The notes under the pieces: generated by a model | Databases searched by the model: none | The model's input: the letters and a program-made list of their open reading frames with translations, nothing else | What the model was told of the DNA's origin: nothing | Source of the DNA: Gnetum montanum | Lineage: Eukaryota > Streptophyta > Gnetopsida > Gnetales > Gnetaceae | DNA: 64,000 nt | NCBI GenBank assembly: GCA_015680685.1 | Contig: MNCI01021000.1 | Span: forward strand, 124,887-188,886 | Direction of reading: 5' to 3' | Translations under genes and position numbers: made by a program | Part shown: piece after piece, positions 1-11,576 of the stretch | Position numbering within the stretch: position 1 is the first letter of the stretch | Layout of the letters: every line of letters begins with the position of its first letter

Positions 1-1068
1 GCAGCAACACCCAAAAACATTAGTGGAATATACATTGGTGTTTGGGCCATGAAAATAGCCAAAATGTGCCATCAAATTTGGCAAGAAAATTTAAAAACGT
101 TTGTAGTTAATATGCTACATTATTTAGGTGTTGAAAGTGCCAAATACATTGGTATTTCATGCCAAGAAAGCCAAAACGTGAGTATACCATAAGTTGCAAA
201 TTTTGACCATAAAAACCTCCTAAAGTGTTGTAGAATTTTTCAAAAATCATGGTAGAATTAACCAATAAGAAATCAGGACATTCATAGTGTATTTAAGCTA
301 AAGTTTGCATCTTTTGAATGAAGTTTGGACCATTTGCATTTAGGTTGAAAAGAAACTTCCAAAGAAATGTAGAAATCCAAGAGTCCACTCCCATTTCTCC
401 CTCATCATAGATCAATATAATGGAGAGAACCAATGATATACAAAGTTTGGGAGTAGATCATTTAGGATATTCAAGTGTAAGTCAAGTTGCAAAGCACATC
501 CTACTATCTACATCAACTTCTAAGGATATTCTTTAAGCTCTTAAGCTTTTAAGACTCATACCTTGTATTCTCTAAACTTTGATTCCCATGAATTCTATAT
601 CATATTAAATACATAGTTTGTATTTTCCTATATTTACAACATTTGCTTTTACATTTCTCTATTCTTGAATCTAGCTTTTGAATTATCATTACATACATTT
701 TCATTTTTATTTTACATCACAGCAACAAACTTTAAAGTTCTCAAGTGATCAACAAGATTGTTTGAGGTGCTTAGGATTCTTTCCTAAGGGTCTTTAGATC
801 TAATTTTAAATTTTTCCATGCTAAAATTTTTAATTCTCTAGCACTGAATTTTTTAGCCATTATAGTTTGTAGTGCTAGAAGGAGGCCCTCCGCCTAAATT
901 CTTTGTCAAATCTTGCTTGAAAGGCCATTTCTTGTTTCTACCATTACTTATTAATGTATATAAAATATCAAAATTTACTTTGGGTTTTCCTAAGACTCCA
1001 ATGTGTTTAACATAAATCACTTTTTAGCCGAAAACAAATTTTTTCCATTACTTTTTGCAAAATGCTGT
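1..1068 (+). repeat. R1 dispersed repeat, LTR-like end plus leader
   Basis: AT-rich, no coding frame. It is homologous, in opposite orientation, to about 17640-18720: both share the phrases 'gggccatgaaaatag', 'gtgccatca.atttggcaagaaaa', 'tttgaggtgct' and 'tctagcact'. The order of shared blocks is the same over about 0.85 kb. At 870-885 a TAGTGCTAGAAGGAGG motif follows the shared part; a near-identical motif at 23002-23018 precedes a gypsy gag, so this may be an LTR end followed by a primer site and leader. The left edge lies outside the window. At 1068/1069 it joins gypsy element A, probably by nesting or deletion. Confidence 0.5.
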
Positions 1069-1270
1069 CCAAATAATTAGTTACCCAAGAATTGATAGCA
1101 GAGAACAACATCTCAATCAATGAGTCACATGAGTGCTTTATTCATAGATGAGATTACTCATAAAAAGATAAAATAATAAAATAATAAATAAACAAATTTA
1201 AAGATGAAAAAATAGAAAACAAAAATTGTAAAATTAAAGAAATGAAAAAATATTTATTAATTTTGTGTTG

Positions 1271-3306
1271 TTAGAATGGGGAATATCCCCCATATCTAAA
1301 AATTTGATCATGGTGAGAATTAATAAATGGAAGTTTGGGATCCTTGCATGTTGGAAATATTGGGCCCCAGTCATACCTTCTCCATTGGGTGTCTCTTGAT
1401 GTGGTGTTTGGAATGTACCCTATCTGGGGTTCACACACTTAATTAATGTTGACATAGTGGGGCAAGTTATAAGATGTGGTTAATTTATAAGGAGTTGACC
1501 CACTATGGCATTCATGACTATAAGATGGTATGCAAGGATCAATATGTCTCCCTATGTGGCTATATTCATTAGGCCGCATGGTTGTTGGAGTATTGATTGG
1601 AGGCCCTGATAAGGTAACACAAGGTGTTGGGTTTGAGGAGAAAGATGCACCATAGTGTTGGACCTGTCTTGAGTTGGAGAATGCAGTCGTCTCAAAATTA
1701 TGTTGTCCCTTTCTATTGTCATGTATAAAGAGGGATTCCTTCGATGTTTTGGAGGGTTCCCACTACTATTGATAGTTGAAGCACAAGTAACATTCATGGG
1801 TTAATGTTGTGGCGCAAACCCTTTGGGTACAATTCATGGCGATGTAGAAGGAGGTGAAGGATGAGAATATTGAAATTCAGGAGAAGTGTAAGACATATGA
1901 GGGGGTGATTTTGTTGGAGAGGATATGGGTTGATAGTACTTAGGAGAATGATAGTAATGTGGTGAGATAGAGGCTATGGACCCAGTTGGGGAAACAGGAT
2001 GTTAGATCTAATAAGCACTTGGGTTTGGTTGATATGAAGGGTATAACCAGTTTGAGGGTGGCCTCCCCCATGACTAGGATTGTTGCCACTGTGATTGAAC
2101 ACAGTATCTTTGTATGAATTTTGGATGTAACATTCCTCCCCAATGCTTGTATAAATGTGACAAGATTGGACATTGACCCTTGGGGTGATCATACAGGCAA
2201 ATGTTACATTGATATGTATGATTCGCAGTTGAGTTCTTATTTGCTTCAACCCTTCTTTCCAATTGTTTAGTGGTGTTTTGTCTTGTTTCTTGGTTCATCG
2301 TGGTTCTTCCTCTAATAATGTTGGTATATTCTTCACATTTTTCATGTATCCATTCCATAATCTTATTGATCTTTACCTCAATTTCATCTAGTGATTGTAG
2401 TACTAGCAAAGATGATTCCACCTCCTTGAGGTGAGTTGATTTCTCATCTTCATCATCATGGACCTTTGCTAATTCAAGATTTTGGTCTTGTTGAGATTTT
2501 ACAACACTCTCCCATTTAGCCATTTCTCCTTCTTCTTTTGCTATCTACTTAATAAGCTCTTGGAATTGATGGGTCTGTAGTTCATATAATTAACCTGGGG
2601 CATATATCCCTAGGGTTTCCCTTGTTTTATTATGAAGCCCATTTATGATATGGTACATTAGCCTTTCCTTAGAGAACCCATGGCCTGGGTAGTTGTTTAA
2701 CAGTGCATAGTATCTTTCTAAGGCCATGTCCAAGGGTTCATGTTATGCTTGTTTCCACTCTTGGATTTGTTTTCTAAAGGCTAACACTCTTGCATAGGTT
2801 TGATATCTTTCATTGAAGAGTTCTACCATTGTTGGCCAATGTCGAATGGATTTTGATTTTAAGGACCTATACCATACTTTTTCTTGGCCAACGAGTGTCT
2901 TAGGAAAGAGCTTAAGTTTTTGCCACCCATTATCAATATGGTTCCATACACAGGCATCCTGGAATACTTGTAGATAGTGTTGTAGATCTAAATTATAGCC
3001 TCCTAAAAATTTGGGAAAGTTATTTAAATCAAGCCTGGGTAGACAACTTTCCTTGTGATGCCTATGGGATATTCGAATAGCCTCTTGTATATGCGTTAGG
3101 CTCTTAGTGGCCAGCAGGGATTCATCATCACTAGGTAGGTTATGAAGTTGTGAGTTGGGATGATGTTGTCTACATTTATGTCCATAAGAGACCCCTACAT
3201 TAGATTAAGTACTCCAAACTTCATCTTCATCATCATATAATTCATTGGTTCTCCAATGAATTACCCTACTAGTTGTTGCATGATCATAGTATTGTGAGAG
3301 AGACAT
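1271..3306 (-). pseudogene. Gypsy gag of element A, multiple stops and a frameshift
   Basis: Decayed Gag (capsid/nucleocapsid) of a plant gypsy retrotransposon, read from ATG at 3306. The capsid-like middle contains WYRSLK, ELFNERYQTY and a GLHNKTRETLG segment. A coiled region (about 2523-2300) leads to a zinc knuckle CNICLYDHPKGQC (near 2200), spaced CX2CX3HX4C rather than the usual CX2CX4HX4C. A Pro/Ser/Tyr-rich tail follows. At least seven in-frame stops coincide with those in element B. A 1-bp deletion near 1729 relative to B shifts the tail. The same length in B (679 codons) supports the stated limits. Confidence 0.75.
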
Positions 3307-3420
3307 GGTTGTAAATTTGTGTGTGTGATTTATTTGCAAGTACTTCTGTTTAAAAGATGTATTGTTAATAGTTTGTTATGGTGATCTTGTATGATGTAAC
3401 TAATCTAAATAACTAGCACT

Positions 3421-3439
3421 ATCCCTGGCAATGGTGCCA
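3421..3439 (-). promoter_or_regulatory. Primer binding site of element A
   Basis: Minus strand reads TGGCACCATTGCCAGGGAT, one base from the LTR edge. It matches element C's TGGCGCCGTTGCCGGGGA, the Asp-type tRNA primer site usual in Athila/Tat-like plant gypsy elements, with a few transitions. Confidence 0.75.
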
Positions 3440-3440
3440 A

Positions 3441-4100
3441 TGATGAGTGGTGAGGTACCCCTACACTCAACCATATGAATATGAGAATTCACGCATGATC
3501 TGGTTGAACTCCACAAATAGCCTAGTTGTCATATCTAGATAGTTACACGTTGATTGCAGTTCGCTATCTTTCCACCTAGACTAGTATTGCTTATCATGTA
3601 TGGTTTAGTCCAGAGTGAGGTATATGATAGAATCCTAAACTAGTGCTACTTCTAGAGACAATGAAAAATAACCTGTTTAAGCTAAGAAGGAATGAGAAGA
3701 GAATCTAAGCTAGCCTAAGTGCAATGAGCATCCATTCCTTAATCATCTGTACACATCTTGGACCTTGTGTACTCCTGCTGGGATTACCAAGCGCATGTCC
3801 TAGGTACGCTACTGGGATACCAAGTAGTCACACTTAAATGCTTGTGATTAAGTCGTACTCACTCTACATGAACAACATGAAATGTAAATAACAAGGAAGT
3901 AAATATTAACTAAAGAAAATAGTAAATAATAATTAAAGTAATTAAGAGTTAAGTGGATGCTACAATGATGAAGTAATCTCGATCTTTATTATCGGCCATG
4001 TGCATGTCCAAGTACGTCACACTCGAATAAAGGTTTCGTACAATTACAATCGTCACATTATGGGCATGCACTAGGGAAGGGAAAGAATTGAACTAAATAT
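3441..4100 (-). repeat. Truncated LTR of gypsy element A
   Basis: Begins TGATGAGTGGTGAGG, like both LTRs of B (29137 and 37113). It aligns with them to 'gaactaaatat' near 4100 and then diverges into unrelated DNA. About 660 of about 854 bp remain; the missing end is the U3/TATA half. Confidence 0.8.
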
Positions 4101-4660
4101 TGACTAAAACATGTTGATGATCAGTTTAACTTTTGCCCTAATTCTATGGCAGCCCTAATTCTATGGCAGAGACCCTGTCAAGCGTAGGCATTTTATAGCC
4201 TATTGATGATCGGTTTAACCTTTTCCCTAATTCTATAGTGGCCTCTTCCTGAGTACAAAATGTAGTTTTTTGCAGGGTTAAAAAAGTTATTCAGTGAGCA
4301 CAATGTGATGAGTGGAAGTAGGAAAACCGGGCTTCTACAACATGTGTATCTTAAAGAATTTGATAATGAAGAACCAGAAGAGCCCACAATACAGTTGTCG
4401 GTATATTTATTAAGAGAATCAAGGAGCTGCCAAAGGATGTGCTCTCTTCTTCTTGTCAGTATAGGATAGTGTCTGCAACTTCTTGTCACAGACCTTTGTT
4501 TCTTCCTGAATATGGTCTTATCATTTACCCATAAATACATCCTTACAGAACATAGAAACTAAACACGATTTTTCAAAAAGCCTAAAAAACACATCCTTAC
4601 AGAACATAGAAACTAAACCCAATTTTTCAAAAAGCCTAAAAAATGCACCGAGTGGAGAAC
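4101..4660. repeat. Short direct repeats next to the broken LTR
   Basis: Contains 'gccctaattctatggca' twice in tandem (about 4135-4168). A related phrase (ttgatgatc.gtttaac...ccctaattctat) occurs at 4111 and again near 4202. A 54-bp tandem duplication follows at 4537-4590 / 4591-4643 (starts 'acatccttacagaacataga', a few mismatches). No convincing coding sequence. Confidence 0.7.
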
Positions 4661-4944
4661 AACGAACCAAATCATATTAGAGACCGTCCACAAAGACCAC
4701 AGAAGCTTCCTTTAAGAACTTGCTTCTTTAGCTCCAACCCCCTCTTGAGATCTGCTAAATTTGTAGAAATCTAAAGCAAGCTCACATCTTATAAGTATCC
4801 ACTGCAAAACATTTGGAATCATTTTCATTTTTAATGACTAGGGATTGTTGTAGCAAGTTTGTATTACTTTGATGATGCATCAATTATGCTTTACTTCTAT
4901 GTTTGACAACGAGGAAGGATGGCCGTAGGACATTTCTATTATGC

Positions 4945-5350
4945 TGCCGATGCAACAATTTTGAGGTTGGAGCTTGTGTGGAGAAGAAACGAACATCTTG
5001 TGTAGCAAACTGGTGATCTTTGCCATAGTTTGAAAAATCCAATGGTATCGGTAATCCTTTTTATAAATCAGATTGGATTTATAAATTGGATCCCAAAAAT
5101 TGAAACAAATGAATGTAAAAATCATATTAAAATCTTTAATATTTACACTGCTAATGCAACAATTTTGAGGTTAGAGCTTGTGTGGAGAAGAAACAAACAT
5201 CTTGGGTAGCAAATGGGCAATCTTTGCCATAGTTTGAAAAATCCAATGGTATCAGTAATCTTTTTTATAAATCAGATCTAATTTATAAATTGGATTACAA
5301 AAATTGAAACAAATGAATGTAAAAATCAGATTAAAATCTTTAATATTTAC
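4945..5350. repeat. 204-bp tandem duplication
   Basis: Two copies (4945-5148 and 5149-5350) share 'gcaacaattttgaggtt', 'agcttgtgtggagaagaaac', 'ccatagtttgaaaaatcca' and 'aatctttaatatttaca'. They differ by roughly a dozen scattered substitutions, so the duplication is not very recent. Non-coding as far as I can see. Confidence 0.9.
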
Positions 5351-6324
5351 AAAAGAGAGCACTTATATGCACTCTTGTTAGTAACGTCATTTTCCATTCT
5401 TTTTCATCTAAGAGCTCACTTAAAGTGGGAAATCAAATATTAAAATTTTGATTTTTAGTTGGCATTAGAATTAGCAATATACAATATATTAGCTTAAAAA
5501 ATCAATAAAAATATAGTACTATTGATAACATCAAATATTTGATCCCATTTTGAATTGGCTTCAATATTGCTTTGCAATTTATTGCAGATCTTGAGATTAA
5601 TGGCAGATTTCTCAATCTACGATATTTGGGAGAGGTTTCTTTTGGTTTTAGAGCCGCAGACATTGCATGCCATTTTTGTAACCTTCGTGCATTGATTATT
5701 TTTGTCATTTGTGTGTGCAGTTTGACCATTTTTTAATTAATTAGTTATTAATTAATCTTTAACTAACCATTGCATCCTTGTCCGAAGTATCAAGGCTATT
5801 TTCTTGTAATTATAGATAACGTTTATATCTGAGATTCATGTATACAAAATAACGTACACCAGATATAGTCCCTTCAACCCATATCTCAGAAACTCGGACT
5901 ATGCTTACGCACATGCGAAGACCAATAATATTGAAGGGTTCGTTCCACTACAAAGTCCAATACAATAATATCAACCTGTATCAACTTAAGACTCTTTTAT
6001 TTATGTAAACCTAGTAATGAGTAATGACAACCATCATAACACTTAAACGAAGGTGAGTATCAAGATACATGAACAATCGACACCCGTTATTAGCAGAATT
6101 CCTGCAGACCGCCCTGTAATCTTGGAGGAGGACTTTCACAGTCGTACTACTCTGCGGGAGATGCATCATTCACAATGCTGTTGGAAATGGAAATGGAAAC
6201 ACTAGCAACATCCGATCCATATCAACTACACCATCATCATGTTAGCAGAGCGAAATATGAAATGAGATGAAAAGAAAGAGCGATTGAACCACAGGCAAAT
6301 GCAGAACAATGTTATTATCAGCAA
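5351..6324. other. Unassigned low-copy stretch
   Basis: AT-rich. The minus strand has an open stretch of 75 codons at 5502-5729, basic and unlike any family I recognise; probably chance. Nothing else is supportable here. Confidence 0.3.
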
Positions 6325-6458
6325 TGGAAATAACAAGCTTCTCTCTTCATCACAAGGAGAGAACAAGAAGAAACCTCTCTCTCATGCAATGTGGAAATAA
6401 CAAGCTTCTCTCTTCATCACAAGGAGAGAACAAGAAAAAACCTCTCTCTCATGCAATG
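6325..6458. repeat. 67-bp tandem duplication
   Basis: Units 6325-6391 and 6392-6458 share 'ggaaataacaagcttctctc', 'ttcatcacaaggagagaaca' and 'cctctctctcatgcaatgtg' with one or two differences. It looks recent. Confidence 0.9.
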
Positions 6459-6459
6459 T

Positions 6460-8180
6460 GAAAACTCTCCCACTCTTGTCTTTCTCATGCTGACGGATCC
6501 CAGGGCAGACTTAAATAGCCACATCCGGGTTACAAAATTCGAAACATTAACTGAGATAGAACTTCACAACATGTTTAGAAGTCTTATGTTATCTTTAGGG
6601 AAAATTCTAAAACCATTGGACAATAGAAATGGAAAATGTAGTTCATGAATAAGCAACTGCTAATTCATTGCTGTGATCTACCGCTTCACAGTTAGTTTTT
6701 CCTAACACATCATTGTTGCTGAAACATGAGCAAAGTGAGAGCAACATCCTGAGTTAACTGCACCCCGCGACGCCGTGGGAGAGTCCTGCAACAACGTTAT
6801 GGTACAGTCATAACGTTGTTTGGATGCTGTCATAGCAGCCGCGGCAGTGGCAAAGATATGTGCAGGCGCTGCTTTGGATGGCAGTGGCAACAACCCACAC
6901 CTTCCACACTGGCCCGGATTCTCTGGTCAATATTGCATAGCAGTACTGAAACCGTTGGTATTATTCCACGATTGCTATCAAAAGAACAATTTCAGGTTTC
7001 AAGAAGGTGATAAAAAGCAAAGAATAAACTATTAGAGCCTGTTTGTTTGGATGAATTCATGGGAAGATTCATCAATCTGGGCAAGTGACACTTCTAATTA
7101 TGGTTTCCGCCAAAAGCAAATAATTTCAAGAAGCACTATACGGTAATTAAACACAACCTAGTGAATCATTACCATCAAAAGGCCAAAGAAAAATTTGGCA
7201 AATCATTACAATCAAAAGGCCAAAGAAAAATCTATTACTACTGAAACATGGCCAGCATAGAGCGGTAGAAATCGACAGCGACATAGTAAAATCATTTTTG
7301 CAGAATAACTTCCATGGCGAAGATGAGCAGGCCTTGAGCCCACCCCACCACGCACACAGAAAGACACTGAAATGTGAGTAGCACCGTGCTAGGGCTGCAC
7401 TCAGTGCCTGCACAAGGATAACCTCCATCGCACACAGAAAGACACTGAAATGTGAGTAGCACCGTGCTAGGGCTGCACTCAGTGCCTGCACAAGGATAAC
7501 CTCCATGGAGACCAATGACACCGGTGATGACTGCGGCTGTTGTAACGCCATGGCTCCACGTCCACCTCCTCTACTGCTGCTGGCAAATGAATTTGATATT
7601 CGTCTCCAGCCACAATGGCACTGAGCACTATGTGGGCTAAATGATCAGAACACCAGGTGGCCATAGCCACGCCTTGAACTCCCAGTCCCATCCACAAGGC
7701 CAACACCAACACAACGTGGAAAGCCAACGATGCAAGTGTCCACGTCAACGTCATCTATGTCAGACTTCTTATGTTCATGATGAAAAGATACGGCAGCGCC
7801 CAACAGCGGTATGCAGCAACGTCATTTTGCTTCTGTTGTTGCTGTTTTGGCCTTCACAATTGGTGGTGGACATGGTTATGGGCAGGTGAGGCGAGAGCAG
7901 AGATGCAAGGAATATGAGCACGAGTAGAGATGATTATGACTGCAACAGGTACTGTCAGTGTGACCACATAATCACACTAATTGTGGAGAAGAAGGTACAT
8001 CAGAAATTCTCTGGAACTAGGTCTAAATCATACTAAGGTATGGTTGTCAAGGATCATATCAAGATTGAAGCTAATTTATGTAGCCATCCTCATGCAAAAT
8101 AAAATTTCCACTAACTCAACCATGATTAGGATAGGTTTCAACAATGCCTTGCACATAGCCATATAACCACATAACCATAA
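6460..8180. other. GC-richer unassigned stretch (possible gene debris)
   Basis: Base composition rises from about 6700 to 7900 above the AT-rich flanks. Short open frames exist on both strands; the minus-strand ones at 7147-7551 and 7479-7754 are hydrophobic (Leu/Val/Ala-rich). The first contains a duplicated 26-residue block caused by the 78-bp repeat. I recognise no domain, and the frames are broken. It could be debris of a membrane-protein gene or a captured fragment. Confidence 0.25.
7351..7506. repeat. Perfect 78-bp tandem duplication
   Basis: Units 7351-7428 and 7429-7506 are identical base for base, each starting cgcacacagaaagacactga and ending acctccat. The length is a multiple of three, so it keeps the minus-strand frame open. 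Perfect identity marks a very recent duplication. Confidence 0.95.
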
Positions 8181-9970
8181 GAATTGATAGAAAAATTTAA
8201 ACTATTAGTTAACAAAATTCAAACCAAAATAGCCTCTACGATGATATCATTTCAATTGAATACAAAACATAAAAACCAAACAAGTCTATCAATGCATCTA
8301 CCTTCATAATGCAAGTCAAAACTTACAGCCTATTGCACTTTAATTCACATAGTAAAAAGAACTAAATTTGACATCTTAGTAGCCATGAAACATAGAAAAA
8401 TTAAATTGGATAGTTTGAAAACCTTTTGAGATCAAAATGAATCAATGTGTCCTTGTGGGAAACTAGTTTGACATTTTCACAAATAGTTGGCATGTAAGGC
8501 CCCAAAGCAAGCATTTTCATGAATAGTTAGCATGAAACCAAGTGCTCAATAAAAACATGAAGCCAAAATTTAAGTTTTGTGGATTAAAGAGTAGAGAATG
8601 TATATAAGGAGTGGCCAATAAAATTCCACCATATAAAACACTTAGGATACAAGAAAATTGGAAGCAAAAAAACACAAGTTTTCTTGGCTCTTAAAGCCCA
8701 TACATTGTCATTCTTTCCTTTGCAAAACCCCAAGACCCTCATATGGTGCCCTAGCAAGCCCAAGAAGTGTCATACACTAGCCATGAAATTTGGAAAAAAT
8801 TTCAAAATGGTCAAAACCTAAGCCAAAGTGCCCACACTATCAAGTCTAGCCATAAAAACTATAAAACTTTGCAATTAAAGTTCACATGGATCAACATAGT
8901 TCTTGAGACTAGGAAAAACCCTAATTTGTAGTGAAACGATTGGAGTAAAAAACCTTGAGAAAATTTTTAAAATTTCCAAACTTCATCTAGGAAAATCTTA
9001 CACTACATCTCCCTTCCCCAAGAACCTTAAATGTCAACCACATACACCCAAAAAATTACAAACATTGCTAGTTTTTCCATAGAAAAACTACAAAAATTTG
9101 AGAAAATAAGCTAAAACACTAAAAATGAGGTTTGGAAAAAATCCACAAAAATTTCATAAAATATCTAAAAAAAGTGGTTCCACCTCCAAATCAACCAAAA
9201 AACACCAAACAATAGATTTTTTCCATTAGAACTTGGAAATTTCATCATACATGAACTTGAAAAAGTACCGAGGTTGAGCCAAAATTGACAAATATAAGGT
9301 AAAAATGTTGAGTACATGTGTGGGAAAAAATTCAAAATTTTCCTAATAGATTATGAAAATTAAAATTTTTTCTTCTAACACAATTGATAGGCCTAGACCT
9401 TGGATTCAACAAAAACTCTAAACAAAAAAATTTAACCTAACCAAGCCTAGGAGTGGAAAATTGTTTTTACAAAATCATCAAAAATCAGAAAAATGTTAAG
9501 AAATTGGTGTCTGGTAGTCCTTGACAAAGATCCTCTACCTGCAAAAGGATCTGGAAGCCTCAAAACAATTTATACAACTTCCTCCACCTTATCCAAAATT
9601 GGGTTTCACTAGCCAATCTAGTCTTCTTCACCATGGTGGCCAAGATTCATGAGTTCTATTGCTAAAAATAAAAAGTTTAAATTTTCCTCCTTAGCAACAA
9701 CTCTATGAACAGGGATGGATAGATGCCAAGGATGTTGGGAAAATGTTCGAAAGTTTATGCTTGAAATCTTTTCTATGACACTCAAGAGATTGAGAAGGAA
9801 ACTAGCTCCAAACACTAATTTATAGTCAAAAATCCTCTCAAAAAGCCCTATAGGTTGACAATGAAAAATTGTTTGAAAGCCAAGAAAATTATTCACATGT
9901 TAAGGATGAGAAATAACAAAGGAAATAGGCCTTATAGGATGAGATTTAATTGATATTTGAAGCTTCATAG
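8181..9970. other. AT-rich non-coding stretch
   Basis: Homopurine/A-rich low-complexity DNA full of 'aaaaatt' words. A 92-codon open stretch at 9618-9896 (minus) has no recognisable domain. No LTR, primer site or coding domain seen. Confidence 0.3.
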
Positions 9971-11380
9971 CCTCACATGTTGAGTGTTAAGTTAGGGTTG
10001 ATCATAAGTGAACCCCACAAACCACTAGCCAATAAATCTTAAGTTCTACATAATTTATGAAAATAATTAACCAAAAAATCAAGTCTTGAACATTTCTAAT
10101 ACTAGCCTCTAACCCCACACATTGAGAATCTAAGTCACACATACTATGATAGTGTGTTCTCCAATGTGTAGAGCTTGGTTTTTTTTTTACCACACATTGA
10201 TAATAGGAGATCTACATGCTATGCCAGTATGTGGGGTAACATGTGTAGGAAAAATATAAACTTTACCTTGTCAAACCTAAACACCAACTACCCAAAGGAT
10301 CCCACCAAACCTCACAAAACTTGACAAAATATCTAGGCACCAAAAATTGATCTAAGGAAGCCTATACATTGAGGGTTTCGAGATCACACATTGGAAACCT
10401 TAGTTCCACACATGGGATCAACATGTGTGACACTAATGCCCTCTAAACTTAATCAACAAATATCATCCTCTTCCTGGGATCACAAAACAAAACTATAGAT
10501 CTTACTTGTTAACTTGGACATTACCATGAAATCCTAGAAACATAAAAAACCTAGTCAAAAATCCTCATAAAATACCAAGCTTAACCCCACACATTGGAAT
10601 TCAAGCCCCACATACTAGGCCAACATGTGGGCCAACATGTGAAGCTTACAACAAGATTTAAGATGTTCAAAATTTCTCATAAGTTTCCTAGTGAACCCTG
10701 CAAGACCTAATATGAAAAACCAAGCAAGATTTTGATCATTATAACAGGTAAAAACTAAGTTTTGATTTCACACATTACAAACCCTAGTCCCACACACTAG
10801 GCTAGTGTGTGGAATAGTGTGTAGATATCTACAAGCATCAAACTTTGTCAATACAACTCACACTTTGCTCCAAATGATCCAACAAACTACAAAATCATAA
10901 ATGTTGATATAAGATCCTAGAAAGGCTAAAAAATTAGTCAAAACTCCAATAAATTGACATACAAGCTCCACACATTAGAACCCCAAGCCCCACATGTTGT
11001 AGCAGCATGTGGACCAATGTGTGGCATTCATGGTAATAATTGACAAGTCAAAAATTGTTCAAATGTTGTCAAGATGGAACCCACATGTTAAAGACTTGGT
11101 CTAGAGTAATTACAAGCTACCGTAGTGGATACTAGAAGCCTAAAATCTAGTCCAAACTACTCACACACTAGAGTTTACCCTTAGAGTGCCCACATGTTGG
11201 GGATTCTATTCCCACATGTTTGGCCAACATATGGACCAACATGTTAAGCACAAACAAGCTTGAAATTTGATTAATCTAGCTTAAACGCTACCTCCATAGG
11301 TCCTTCACATTGTGGATATGACACACAATGTTCACACATTGAAGTAATGGTTCCCACACTTCATGATTTTTGCATCGTGA
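9970..11380. repeat. Diverged ~200-bp tandem array with a palindrome per unit
   Basis: Units begin with a CACACATTG-like word (about 10095, 10191, 10384, 10585, 10769, 10967, 11176) and carry a short palindrome. Examples: CCACACACTAG-G-CTAGTGTGTGG at 10790-10812, CACACATG..CATGTGTG at 10407-10429, CCACATG..CATGTGG at 10990-11012, CCACATGTT..AACATATGG at 11212-11234. Palindrome centres lie near 10146, 10220, 10418, 10617, 10801, 11001 and 11223, i.e. mostly 184-222 bp apart. Linker sequences share weak similarity ('atcctagaaa', 'ttagtcaaaa'). Non-coding; the LINE follows directly. Confidence 0.75.
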
Positions 11381-11576
11381 CAAGTATGAGCTGTTAACAC
11401 TCATACCCGATCACTGCCGCTATTTAATAGAGTTTGAAGCAAAGGAAATGCCCTCTTGCGGTCGGTCGCCGAATAAACTTTTGATCAGCTATCCAATTTC
11501 GGTTTTCTGATTAACTCATATAGATGTCACGTTTAAACAAACTTATGTACCGAATAAGTGAAACTGGGGAGCAGCG

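Larger units (their letters stand above)
1069..4100 (-). mobile_element. Gypsy element A, partial (gag region plus truncated 5' LTR)
   Basis: Minus-strand Ty3/gypsy copy nearly identical by eye to 34738-37770 of element B. Order on the minus strand: LTR remnant (4100-3441), primer site (3439-3421), leader, gag (3306-1271), short 3' flank. No protease, reverse transcriptase or integrase follows, and no second LTR is seen; the copy ends where R1 begins. The LTR breaks off near 4100, just where B continues into its TATA/U3 part, so A lost its promoter-bearing half. Confidence 0.8.

Noticed and set aside
7147-7754. Hydrophobic minus-strand frames as a membrane-protein gene
   Set aside because: No family motif, broken frames and a repeat-generated internal duplication; not enough to name a gene.
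9970-11380. Palindromic array as a CRISPR array
   Set aside because: Units are about 200 bp, diverged, in plant retrotransposon-rich DNA; no constant short repeat with unique spacers.
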